7,559 bases of DNA from an uncultured Eubacteriales bacterium (GCA_900556665.1 USPX01000096.1:1-7559); one strand, 5' to 3'. Shown: positions 1 through 5,518, numbered from the stretch's first letter. A program made the numbers and translations. Notes: generated from the letters alone by a model not told the origin.

Positions 1-453
1 TTTCTCCTCATGTGCAATGATAATAAAGCCTAATAAGTTGTTTTTGAGTGTAATCGGTACACCAAGGCATGAAAAAACAGGTGCTGTATTCTCTAAAGCC
101 ATGTAAATAGGTGTCTCACTATTGATAATAAAGGATTCTTCGTGATGGCGCATAATAAGCTCTTGTTCTGCCTCAATAGATGGGAAGGAAAAATTAGAAG
201 GTGTGGCAGAAAGGTAATTCCCATTTGTTTTAAGATAAATGGTGGCATATTTAGCACCAAATACACCAATGAGTGTATCTGTAATAAGTGGGAAGAATTC
301 CTCGGTTTCAATATATTGATTAACATACTGACTTACAGCAAGTAAATTCGTAAACACATTAAGTTTTTCTTCTAATGTTGTGATTCTGTTAGAAAGATTA
401 GCGATGGTTTGTTCTGTAAAATGCTGGTATTTTTCGAAAGCTGCATTATCCAT
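1..453 (-). CDS. GAF-domain protein, N-terminal part (runs off left edge)
   Basis: An open frame of 151 codons starts at ATG 453-451 and is still open at base 1, so only the N-terminus is present. AGGAGG at 464-459 with a 6-nt spacer sets the start. Residues of about 1-40 are heptad-like and probably form a short coiled coil (TIANLSNRITTLEEKLNVF). Residues of about 41-151 have a GAF-like pattern: an amphipathic helix ending in LITDTLIGVFGAKYATIYL, then a strand/loop region and SCLGVPITLKNNLLGFIII, the usual 'lGvPl...g.viGvi' end of a GAF sensor domain. GAF domains bind small ligands or mediate dimerisation, usually ahead of an output module such as GGDEF, HD-GYP, a phosphatase or a kinase. 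The output domain lies outside the window, so function is open. The TPR gene lies 62 bp upstream on the same strand with no terminator between them, so co-transcription is likely. Confidence 0.75.
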   Translation of the reverse strand, partial: MDNAAFEKYQHFTEQTIANLSNRITTLEEKLNVFTNLLAVSQYVNQYIETEEFFPLITDTLIGVFGAKYATIYLKTNGNYLSATPSNFSFPSIEAEQELIMRHHEESFIINSETPIYMALENTAPVFSCLGVPITLKNNLLGFIIIAHEEK

Positions 454-515
454 ATAACTCCTCCTTTAGGATTTAGTGGGTTAAAGTTTTGGTAAGTCAT
501 TTAGAAAGTTAGTTT

Positions 516-1415
516 TTAGAGAGGAGCTTCCTTCAGTTTCTTCTTGGCCTTATGTACATATTTATAGGCAAGTAAATAACGATGATGTTTCTTGTAGATA
601 TAAGATAAATTAAAATAAGTCTGTAAATCGTCAGGAAAATCTTTATGAAGTGATTCGTAGATTTTAATGGCCTCTTCATAGTGTTTGAAACGACAATGGC
701 ACTCCGCTAAATGCATTAAATAGTTTTTGTTAGTAGGGGCAAGTTGGTGCGCCTTCTCAAGAGCCTTTAATGCCTCTAAATACTGCCCTTGTTCCATTAA
801 GATAAGGCCTAGATTATGATAAGCTAAGGCATTCTCAGGTTCTAAGGCAATAAACTCCATATAGGTTAGGCGTGCCTTCATTAAATTGCCTAACATATGA
901 TAAGAATAAGCTTTAAGATAAACTGTATCTGATGAAAAAGCTTTTGTTTTATGGATAAGGTCACAATAACTAATACAAAGTTTATGATGATCTTGGAGGC
1001 TTGCTTTTTGTGCGAAATAAATTAAAGTTTTATGTGGGTGATATAATAGGTCTTCATATTCTAGTGCGAGACAATAAGGAAGATGTGCGTTTTCTAGAAG
1101 TAATGTTAAGCGGGCTAAATCAAGATGATGCATCTTTTGATAGTAGTCTATAAATCGGCAGACTAGATATAAAGAAGCATTTTTAAATAAATACTCTAAT
1201 TGCGTTATAATAAATTGACTACAACGTTCAGTAAGATTTAAGTTGTAGAGCAGTTTCATTTTTTGATAAATATAAAATGGTGAATTGTTGCTAATAATAA
1301 TTGCAGCATCTATGGATTGGATTGCTTCTTCAGTATTGCCACTGCAAGTTAATGCTAAGGACTGTTTTAAATAAAATTGTGGTAAAAAATCTGTAGAAAT
1401 AATAGAGTATTCCAT
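516..1415 (-). CDS. TPR-repeat protein (299 aa)
   Basis: The start is ATG 1415-1413, preceded by AAGGAGG at 1428-1422 with a 6-nt spacer. A longer TTG-initiated frame from 1490 is unlikely because it would begin upstream of the predicted transcription start (about 1472). The C-terminal half holds four consecutive tetratricopeptide-like units at about residues 165-197, 198-231, 232-266 and 267-299. The clearest is 198-231 (AYHNLGLILMEQGQYLEAL, then ALEKAHQLAP). The N-terminal half is helical and may hold degenerate TPRs (for example LALTCSGNTEEAIQSIDAAI, residues 20-39). There is no signal peptide or membrane segment, so the protein should be cytoplasmic. TPR arrays are protein-binding scaffolds; no catalytic motif is visible and the partner is unknown. 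The GAF-domain gene directly downstream is a plausible functional partner by operon position, which is inference only. Confidence 0.88.
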   Translation of the reverse strand: MEYSIISTDFLPQFYLKQSLALTCSGNTEEAIQSIDAAIIISNNSPFYIYQKMKLLYNLNLTERCSQFIITQLEYLFKNASLYLVCRFIDYYQKMHHLDLARLTLLLENAHLPYCLALEYEDLLYHPHKTLIYFAQKASLQDHHKLCISYCDLIHKTKAFSSDTVYLKAYSYHMLGNLMKARLTYMEFIALEPENALAYHNLGLILMEQGQYLEALKALEKAHQLAPTNKNYLMHLAECHCRFKHYEEAIKIYESLHKDFPDDLQTYFNLSYIYKKHHRYLLAYKYVHKAKKKLKEAPL

Positions 1416-1478
1416 GCCAGACCTCCTTATCAAGAAATAATAGGCTAAAAATTTTGAATAAGTAGTACAGTTATTCAT

Positions 1479-1507
1479 ATTGTAATCCAAAAAGGAATCT
1501 TGTACAA
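1479..1507 (-). promoter_or_regulatory. Sigma-A-like promoter of the TPR/GAF unit
   Basis: Read on the minus strand, -35 TTGTAC (1507-1502) and -10 TACAAT (1484-1479) are separated by exactly 17 bp, giving a start near 1472 and a leader of about 57 nt before the TPR gene. The boxes coincide with the boxes of the opposing PAP2 promoter. Confidence 0.65.
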
Positions 1508-1508
1508 T
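1480..1508 (+). promoter_or_regulatory. Sigma-A-like promoter of the PAP2 gene
   Basis: -35 TTGTAA (1480-1485) and -10 TACAAT (1503-1508) have 17-bp spacing, giving a start near 1515 and a leader of about 56 nt. The outer flanks form a perfect 8-bp inverted repeat (ATATTGTA 1477-1484, TACAATAT 1503-1510), which could also serve as an operator. RNA polymerase bound here would cover the minus-strand promoter. Confidence 0.65.
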
Positions 1509-1570
1509 ATTAGCAGGAAAAAAAAGTAAATAAATGATGTAAAAAAGTAGTATGTTCTAAGGAGCGATAT

Positions 1571-2416
1571 ATGCAGACACAAATACAGATTTTACAATTT
1601 TTAGAAGGACTTCGTATGGAGCCTATTACCTCACTGATGATAGTGATTACAATGATGGCAGAATCAACATTTCTTTCATTAATTACAATGATTTTGTACT
1701 GGTGTGTAGACAAAGAAAAGAGTAAGCGCCTGAGCTTTATGATTTTGTTTAGTGCCAGCGTAAATGGAATCGTCAAAAATATTGTTAAATTTCCAAGACC
1801 ATTTCAAGTAGGAGCGGTCAAACCTATTCGTGCACATACAGCTACAAGTTATTCATTCCCAAGTGGTCATACACAGGCTGCTACAACATTCTGGACAAGT
1901 AGCATGCTCATTTTAAAGAAAAAGCCTGTAGTCATTTTAGGCAGCATTATTATTTGCTTAACAGGTTTTTCAAGAATGTATTTAGGAGTACATTGGCCAA
2001 TGGATGTGATAGGTGGTTTATTATTTGGAATTGCTAGTACATTCATCGCAGCAGGTTTAATTGGTGAAGATGGCCAGTTTACCAAATGGCATGTAATAGG
2101 GGCAAGTATGGCAGTAATAGGCGTACTTATTTTAAATGTGGATAGGGACTTATATAAAACTGTTGCAAGTATTTGGGGTGTGGCATTTGGCGCATTCTTA
2201 GAACAAAAATATGTAAAATTCAATCCGATTCAATCTAAACGCATACAAGTTGTGAAAGTACTTATTGGGACTATCGGGGTATTATTATTACAGGTCGGAC
2301 TCAAAAAAGTATTCCCAGTATATAAAGCATGCGATATGATTCGTTACGCACTTGTGATGCTTTGGGTAACAGTTGGTGCACCCTATTGCTTTAAAGCATT
2401 TTTAAAAGAACAATAA
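1571..2416 (+). CDS. PAP2-family membrane phosphatase (281 aa)
   Basis: The protein belongs to the phosphatidic acid phosphatase type 2 / acid phosphatase superfamily, membrane enzymes that remove phosphate from lipid phosphates such as phosphatidate or undecaprenyl pyrophosphate. All three signature motifs are intact: K69-x6-R76-P77, PSGH at 97-100 (catalytic His100), and S134-R135-x5-H141-x3-D145 (nucleophile His141 with Asp145). Several hydrophobic segments flank them (about 20-45, 54-72, 118-132, 147-163, 174-190, 228-245, 258-273), so this is a multi-pass protein with the active site probably facing outward. At 281 residues it is longer than minimal BcrC/PgpB-type enzymes because of the C-terminal extra helices. 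AAGGAG (1559-1564) with a 6-nt spacer supports the ATG. The substrate cannot be read from the sequence. No convincing terminator follows, so read-through into the DUF1540 gene is possible. Confidence 0.92.
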   Translation: MQTQIQILQFLEGLRMEPITSLMIVITMMAESTFLSLITMILYWCVDKEKSKRLSFMILFSASVNGIVKNIVKFPRPFQVGAVKPIRAHTATSYSFPSGHTQAATTFWTSSMLILKKKPVVILGSIIICLTGFSRMYLGVHWPMDVIGGLLFGIASTFIAAGLIGEDGQFTKWHVIGASMAVIGVLILNVDRDLYKTVASIWGVAFGAFLEQKYVKFNPIQSKRIQVVKVLIGTIGVLLLQVGLKKVFPVYKACDMIRYALVMLWVTVGAPYCFKAFLKEQ

Positions 2417-2491
2417 AAGAAGTATACTCCGTTTAAAATAATCCATACTAATGAAGAGGTTTTAGTTTGTATGGGAAAAGGAGTAATAGAA

Positions 2492-2644
2492 ATGATGAAT
2501 ATGAGTATTCATTGTGATGTCACTGAATGTAAGTATCACGATAAAACAGAAAAGTACTGTACATTAAATGCAATTAATGTACGTCATGACAAAAATAAAG
2601 ATGGAACGCTCGAGGCTGATTGCGGCAGTTACGAGAGGGCGTAA
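2492..2644 (+). CDS. DUF1540 four-cysteine small protein (50 aa)
   Basis: The short frame from ATG 2492 (or the in-frame ATG at 2501) to TAA 2642-2644 encodes 50 residues. AGGAG at 2479-2483 lies 8 nt before the first ATG. Four cysteines are spaced C8-x4-C13-x9-C23-x20-C44 in the context IHCDVTECKYH, YCTLNAINV and ADCGSYE. This is the pattern of the DUF1540 family of Firmicutes, thought to bind a metal such as zinc; the role is unknown. Family members usually end shortly after the last Cys with a 'C.SF/Y' motif, as here. The last codons (Glu48, Arg49, Ala50) and the stop lie inside the left end of the fold-back element, so the native C-terminus may have been replaced. The gene is 75 bp after the PAP2 gene on the same strand and may share its transcript. 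A weak inverted repeat CCATAC (2443-2448) / GTATGG (2469-2474) lies just before its ribosome site. Confidence 0.82.
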   Translation: MMNMSIHCDVTECKYHDKTEKYCTLNAINVRHDKNKDGTLEADCGSYERA

Positions 2645-2885
2645 CGTCACAGAAAGGCGCGCGGCTACGCTTGACCACGCCTAGCTACACTCTCCATAAT
2701 CTGTGAGGCACTAAGCTTGATAATTGAAGAAACGGCGAAAAACTTGCTTCGCTAGCGCTCAGCTTCGAACACTTCGCCTAAAAGCTCTTCAATTATCTTC
2801 ACTAAGTGCCTCAACAGATTATTCCGAAGGTAGACTAGTCGTGGTCAAGCGTAGCCGCTTTCTTTCTGGACGTACTGCGCCTCTC
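2633..2885. repeat. 253-bp imperfect fold-back (inverted repeat) element, MITE-like
   Basis: Two arms of about 125 bp are complementary in a series of blocks. GAGAGG 2633-2638 pairs with 2880-2885, ACGTC 2644-2648 with GACGT 2869-2873, and AGAAAG 2651-2656 with 2862-2867. A perfect 19-bp block, 2661-2679 (GCGGCTACGCTTGACCACG), pairs with 2840-2858. CTAG 2681-2684 pairs with 2835-2838, ATAATCTGT 2696-2704 with 2814-2822, GAGGCACT 2705-2712 with 2805-2812, GATAATTGAAGA 2719-2730 with 2786-2797, and GGCGAA 2734-2739 with 2773-2778. The apex is 2740-2772. The element is visibly more GC-rich than its surroundings. It has no transposase and no clear target-site duplication. A T6 run (2886-2891) directly follows the right arm, so a plus-strand transcript could fold and terminate there. 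It may be a non-autonomous mobile element or a large structured RNA; the sequence alone does not decide. Confidence 0.8.
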
Positions 2886-2955
2886 TTTTTTAATGTGGGG
2901 CTAGTCTAAATGAAGGGGTGGGGGCATATGATATAGGAATAGAGGAGGGGGAGGT
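2886..2955 (+). other. G-rich leader of the TcaA-like gene
   Basis: The 70 bp between the fold-back element and the next start contain several G runs (AAGGGGTGGGGG 2913-2924, GGAGGGGGAGG 2944-2954). AGGAGG at 2943-2948 with a 7-nt spacer is the likely ribosome site. No convincing promoter is visible here, so transcription may enter from upstream or from within the repeat. TAGACTAG (2831-2838) in the repeat recurs inverted as CTAGTCTA at 2901-2908. Confidence 0.5.
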
Positions 2956-4212
2956 ATGAAGGATATAGGGAATAAGATTATAACGAGGATATTATATGCT
3001 GTGATTATATTTTTCTTTATTGAGATAATACAAGCTGGCTATAATTATTATAAAGGGCCTATTTGGACAGCGGAGAATTATATAAAGACTATTGAGAGGG
3101 GGGAATATGAGAAGGCTTATAGGTGTTTAAGTCGTGAGAGTTTGAATGCGGATGTGGATGCCAAGGAAATGATTGCTTATTATGGGCAGGTGTATAAGAA
3201 GCTGATACAGGCGCAGCTTGTAGGAAAGGTGCAGTTTAAAGGGACTAATACAGCGGTGTGTAAAGTGGTTTATACATATGGCAATAAAAATGAGGAGGCC
3301 CAGCTGGAGCTTGTGCGAAATGATAAGAAGTGGGAGGTTGTGAATCCTTTTAAGAGTGAATGGATTACTATTTATGCCCCTTCTATGGCGAAGGTGTATA
3401 TTAATGGGAAGCCTATAACGGATAAGCAGGAGGGGAAATTTGTAGGCAAGGGCTTCTTGCCAGGGAATTATGTATTGCAGGTTATTATGCCAAAGAAGAC
3501 TTATAAAAATTATACACAGATGTTAAAGGTACCGGAGCAAACTGAAGTGATTGTGCCTTATGATATGATGAGTGTAAGTGTAAAAACGGTGAAGGGGATG
3601 GAGGTTAGCCTAGATCAGCTCCATAAGACTGTCAATAAATCAAAGGTAACGTTTAGTGACCTGTTACCTGGGGAATATACTTTATGTATAAAAAGTCCTT
3701 ACAAGGTCATTGACCCAATTATACAAAAGGTGACAATTGATAATACAAATTGCAATTTGAAGTTTGAGGAATTAGCCCTTTCAGAAGAGGGGGAAGAGAA
3801 ATGGCATCATTTTATTGATACTTTTTATAAAGACTATTTAGAGGGGATTAAGACCAAAGAAAGTGGGGCAGTAGCCAATTACTTTGAGGCACGTAGTAGA
3901 AATAAAGAGGTACAGCTCTATAAGGATTGGTTTATTAATCAAAAGGATGTACAAGATGCCACACTGCACATTGAGGCAAGCTTTGGGAAGGTTAAGGAAA
4001 ATGGCTATTTACAAAGTGAGACCACAGAAATTGTGGAGCTCACCAATTTGGAGGAAATAGAGGGAAGTCAGAAGGAGCGTGTTTATCGTTTAGTTCTGAA
4101 ATGGGATATGGACATTAACGTAGCAAGCGAAAATTGGCAGATTGCAAATCGTACTTTAAAAGAGAGTATCATCGCTTATCAAGGGGATGATGGGAAATGG
4201 ATTCAGTATTAA
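2956..4212 (+). CDS. TcaA/YvbJ-like membrane-anchored extracytoplasmic protein (418 aa)
   Basis: Residues of about 8-28 (IITRILYAVIIFFFIEII and flanks) form one N-terminal membrane segment with a basic cytoplasmic end, so the remainder should lie outside the cell. Residues 38-125 resemble an NTF2-like/DUF4878 fold (AENYIKTIERGEYEKAYRCL ... KKWEVVNP). Residues of about 130-205 and 206-275 look like two PEGA-like beta domains (VYINGKPI ... LPGNYVLQV; then LLPGEYTLCI). Residues of about 282-418 resemble the C-terminal NTF2-like domain of TcaA/YvbJ proteins (HHFIDTFYKDYLEGI ... YQGDDGKWIQY). TcaA in staphylococci is linked to cell-wall stress and glycopeptide response; the function here is inferred only by architecture. 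The N-terminal zinc ribbon usual for that family is absent. Codons in the first half favour G-ending GAG, AAG, AGG and GGG, unlike the A-ending preference of neighbouring genes. No terminator follows. Confidence 0.75.
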   Translation: MKDIGNKIITRILYAVIIFFFIEIIQAGYNYYKGPIWTAENYIKTIERGEYEKAYRCLSRESLNADVDAKEMIAYYGQVYKKLIQAQLVGKVQFKGTNTAVCKVVYTYGNKNEEAQLELVRNDKKWEVVNPFKSEWITIYAPSMAKVYINGKPITDKQEGKFVGKGFLPGNYVLQVIMPKKTYKNYTQMLKVPEQTEVIVPYDMMSVSVKTVKGMEVSLDQLHKTVNKSKVTFSDLLPGEYTLCIKSPYKVIDPIIQKVTIDNTNCNLKFEELALSEEGEEKWHHFIDTFYKDYLEGIKTKESGAVANYFEARSRNKEVQLYKDWFINQKDVQDATLHIEASFGKVKENGYLQSETTEIVELTNLEEIEGSQKERVYRLVLKWDMDINVASENWQIANRTLKESIIAYQGDDGKWIQY

Positions 4213-4230
4213 CGGAAGTTTAAAATGGTA

Positions 4231-4258
4231 TTGAATGTTTTAGAAAAGTTGTTAAAAT
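4231..4258 (+). promoter_or_regulatory. Candidate promoter of the GntR gene
   Basis: TTGAAT (4231-4236) and TAAAAT (4253-4258) are separated by 16 bp, predicting a start near 4265, inside the inverted repeat at 4263-4278. The match is moderate; an alternative is TTGTTA (4249-4254) with a -10 near 4273-4278. Confidence 0.45.
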
Positions 4259-4262
4259 ATAT

Positions 4263-4278
4263 TGTATACCATTATACA
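4263..4278. promoter_or_regulatory. Candidate GntR/FCD operator
   Basis: TGTATA (4263-4268), CCAT, TATACA (4273-4278) is a perfect 6-bp inverted repeat placed at the predicted transcription start, 27 bp before the GTG of the GntR gene. GntR regulators of the FCD subfamily often bind short palindromes with GTATAC-like cores next to their own gene, so autoregulation is a reasonable inference. Confidence 0.45.
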
Positions 4279-4305
4279 TAGCTCATAGCGAGCGAGGAGG
4301 AAAAA

Positions 4306-4959
4306 GTGATCTACGAATCTGATAGTACAGATAAATCATCATTAAGAGAGCGAGTATTCCAAACCATAAGGCAATCTATATTAGAAGGTAAATATAAACC
4401 AGGAGATACTTTAAGAGAATCTGCTATTGCCAATGAATTAAAGGTGAGTCGTACGCCTGTAAGGGAAGCGATTAGACAGTTACAATTAGAAGGCTTAGTA
4501 CGTTCTATTCCAAATAAAGAAACAGTAGTTTGTGGGATTACAGAAGAAGATGTGCACGATATTTTCTTGGTAAGAGACAAGTTAGAAGGTGTAGCAGGGC
4601 GATTAGCAGCAGAGCGTATTACGCAGGAAGAACTAGAAAAGATGGAGGAAATCATAGAGCTTACTGAGTTTTATGCAAGCAAAGGAGATCTGAGTCGTCT
4701 TGAAAGTCTAGACCATACATTCCATGATGCCATTTATAATGCTACAAAGAGTAAGATTATTAAGCATGTGTTATCTGATTTCCATACTTATATCCAGCAA
4801 GTAAGGAAGAAATCAATGGCAACACCAGGACGTGTCAATTATTTAATTGAAGAACATCGTGGCATTTATGAAGCCATTAAAAATAGAGATGGCGATAAAG
4901 CCGAAGAACTGATTAATGCCCATTTAAAAAAGGTTACAAATAATATCCACCTGTCATAA
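4306..4959 (+). CDS. GntR-family transcriptional regulator, FCD subfamily (217 aa)
   Basis: The protein is a DNA-binding repressor or activator expected to respond to a small carboxylate or sugar-acid-type ligand. Residues 11-77 form the GntR winged helix: SLRERVFQTIRQSILEGKYK, PGDTLRESAIANELKVSRTP (32-51), then VREAIRQLQLEGLV. Residues of about 80-215 form the all-helical FCD domain. The four residues that usually hold a metal ion are all present: Asp136 and His140 (in LDHTFHDAIYNA), His184 (EEHRGIYEAI) and His206 (AHLKK). The length is normal for the family. The start is GTG 4306 with AGGAGG at 4295-4300 and a 5-nt spacer; no nearby in-frame ATG competes. No catabolic operon adjoins it (ftsH lies beyond a terminator and a 560-bp gap), so its regulon cannot be deduced beyond likely autoregulation. 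The last 10 codons lie within the left arm of its terminator. Confidence 0.92.
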   Translation: MIYESDSTDKSSLRERVFQTIRQSILEGKYKPGDTLRESAIANELKVSRTPVREAIRQLQLEGLVRSIPNKETVVCGITEEDVHDIFLVRDKLEGVAGRLAAERITQEELEKMEEIIELTEFYASKGDLSRLESLDHTFHDAIYNATKSKIIKHVLSDFHTYIQQVRKKSMATPGRVNYLIEEHRGIYEAIKNRDGDKAEELINAHLKKVTNNIHLS

Positions 4960-4986
4960 AGACATGGATATTATTTGTAACCTTTT
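4928..4986 (+). terminator. Intrinsic terminator overlapping the GntR 3' end
   Basis: A perfect 22-bp stem pairs 4928-4949 with 4965-4986. The 15-nt interior contains a further TGTC/GACA pairing (4952-4955 with 4961-4964) and the GntR stop codon (4957-4959). T residues at 4983-4986 end the stem. The A-run at 4926-4931 would give a T-run on the opposite strand, so it may work in both directions. Confidence 0.75.
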
Positions 4987-5275
4987 GTTGTTAAATATAT
5001 TTTCTACGTCACAATAAAAGAGAAGTTGACAAAAAAAGCTATAATCCTATTAAATCAGTAATTATGTGCATGGAATGAAAGGTGAATTGTGTAAAATGTA
5101 GAAAAAAGAAAAATTATTCCTATAAGTGGAAAGAAAATTGGTGAAAATAATAATATAATATATAAAATTAAGTTTGTTATGTAAAGAATGCACAAGTAAA
5201 ATGAAAGATGTTTAAAAATATATAAAAAGTGTAGAAATAAAATGAAAAATTAAGGCAACTTTACATCGGAGGTGT
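4987..5275. other. AT-rich gene-free stretch
   Basis: No open frame longer than a few codons with a ribosome site is seen on the plus strand. The sequence is strongly AT-rich and purine-biased on the plus strand, with loosely repeated phrases such as GTAGAAAAAAG (5099-5109) and GTAGAAATAAAATG (5231-5244). The only recognisable element is a candidate promoter near 5026-5053. A-rich tracts upstream of 5276 could act as an UP-like element for the downstream small RNA promoter. Confidence 0.5.
5026..5053 (+). promoter_or_regulatory. Candidate promoter with perfect -35
   Basis: TTGACA (5026-5031) is a perfect -35 box; TATTAA (5048-5053) follows after 16 bp. A perfect TATAAT (5040-5045) is also present but only 8 bp away, too close to be used with it. 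Any transcript would run through the AT-rich stretch towards the terminator at 5362-5397. Confidence 0.35.
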
Positions 5276-5284
5276 TGTTATAAT
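5276..5284 (+). promoter_or_regulatory. Extended -10 promoter of candidate sRNA
   Basis: TGTTATAAT (5276-5284) is a consensus extended -10 element (TGnTATAAT), predicting a start at about 5291. No good -35 is visible at 16-18 bp, which extended -10 promoters tolerate. Confidence 0.55.
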
Positions 5285-5290
5285 GTACTT

Positions 5291-5397
5291 GTAACTTCCC
5301 CCAGATGTTACAGTAAATATTTAATTATTTGCTACCCCTAGAATAAAATACCTTCTCTCAAGGAGAAAGACCCGTCGTCTTTCTCCAATTTTTTTTT
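5291..5397 (+). ncRNA. Candidate small RNA with two C-rich segments (about 107 nt)
   Basis: A transcript from the extended -10 promoter to the strong terminator would be about 107 nt. No start codon with a ribosome site or meaningful open frame lies inside it. The 5' end can fold as GTAAC 5291-5295 / GTTAC 5307-5311 with the loop TTCCCCCAGAT. An AT-rich single-stranded linker carries GCTACCCCTAG (5331-5341), followed by the terminator hairpin. Exposed C-rich segments are typical of Firmicute sRNAs that pair with G-rich ribosome sites, the RsaE/RoxS type being one known class; no sequence homology to that class is claimed. An alternative is that it is an attenuated leader of ftsH, but ftsH appears to have its own -10 box downstream of the terminator. 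Confidence 0.5.
5362..5397 (+). terminator. Strong intrinsic terminator of the candidate sRNA
   Basis: GGAGAAAGAC (5362-5371) pairs perfectly with GTCTTTCTCC (5377-5386) around a 5-nt loop, followed by AA and nine T residues (5389-5397). A weaker alternative hairpin, TTCTC (5353-5357) / GAGAA (5363-5367), could compete with it. Confidence 0.88.
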
Positions 5398-5454
5398 GCC
5401 ATGAATTAAATAAATTTCCATCGACTTACTAATGTAATTCAAATAGGCAGGACG

Positions 5455-5460
5455 TATAAT
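5455..5460 (+). promoter_or_regulatory. Probable ftsH promoter -10 box
   Basis: TATAAT (5455-5460) lies 58 bp before the ftsH ATG and predicts a start near 5467. The -35 region is poor (ATGTAA, 5432-5437, with 17-bp spacing), suggesting help from an activator or modest activity. No CIRCE-type heat-shock operator is seen. Confidence 0.5.
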
Positions 5461-5478
5461 ATATTCAACACGTACCCC

Positions 5479-5514
5479 CTACACCTAACAAGTGGAAAGG
5501 GCATTAGGAGGTAG
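5479..5514 (+). promoter_or_regulatory. Possible ribosome-site hairpin in the ftsH leader
   Basis: CTAC (5479-5482) and CCTAA (5484-5488) can pair with GTAG (5511-5514) and TTAGG (5504-5508), leaving a 1x2 internal loop and a 15-nt apical loop. The paired region covers the AGGAGG ribosome site (5506-5511), so folding could limit translation. This is predicted by eye only and the stem is short. Confidence 0.3.
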
Positions 5515-5518
5515 TTCA

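Noticed and set aside
142..345. Plus-strand open frame across the GAF gene
   Set aside because: It is antisense to a frame with a strong ribosome site and GAF-like pattern, and has no ribosome site of its own.
1416..1490. N-terminal extension of the TPR protein from a TTG at 1490
   Set aside because: It lacks a ribosome site and begins upstream of the predicted transcription start; ATG 1415 has a near-perfect ribosome site.
1510..1776. Minus-strand open frame opposite the PAP2 N-terminus
   Set aside because: It has no ribosome site, lies in the shadow of a gene with intact motifs, and shows no recognisable domain.
2443..2474. CCATAC/GTATGG inverted repeat as a PAP2 terminator
   Set aside because: The stem is only 6 bp with a 20-nt interior and no T-run follows; it is noted only as a weak structure before the DUF1540 ribosome site.
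2724..2909. 61-codon open frame inside the fold-back element
   Set aside because: It has no ribosome site, lies mostly within the palindrome, and its arginine/serine/leucine-rich product is what translated repeat DNA gives. It is treated as a by-product of the repeat.
2645..2955. CRISPR array, tRNA or known riboswitch in the repeat-rich gap
   Set aside because: Repeats are inverted rather than regularly spaced direct repeats, no cloverleaf is seen, and no riboswitch core was recognised.
5026..5045. Perfect TTGACA and perfect TATAAT close together
   Set aside because: Only 8 bp separate them, too short for sigma-A recognition; the 16-bp pairing with TATTAA is preferred, at low confidence.
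5492..5518. Nine-codon extension of FtsH from GTG 5492
   Set aside because: The extension spans the AGGAGG that serves ATG 5519, and it adds no family-like residues before the first membrane segment.
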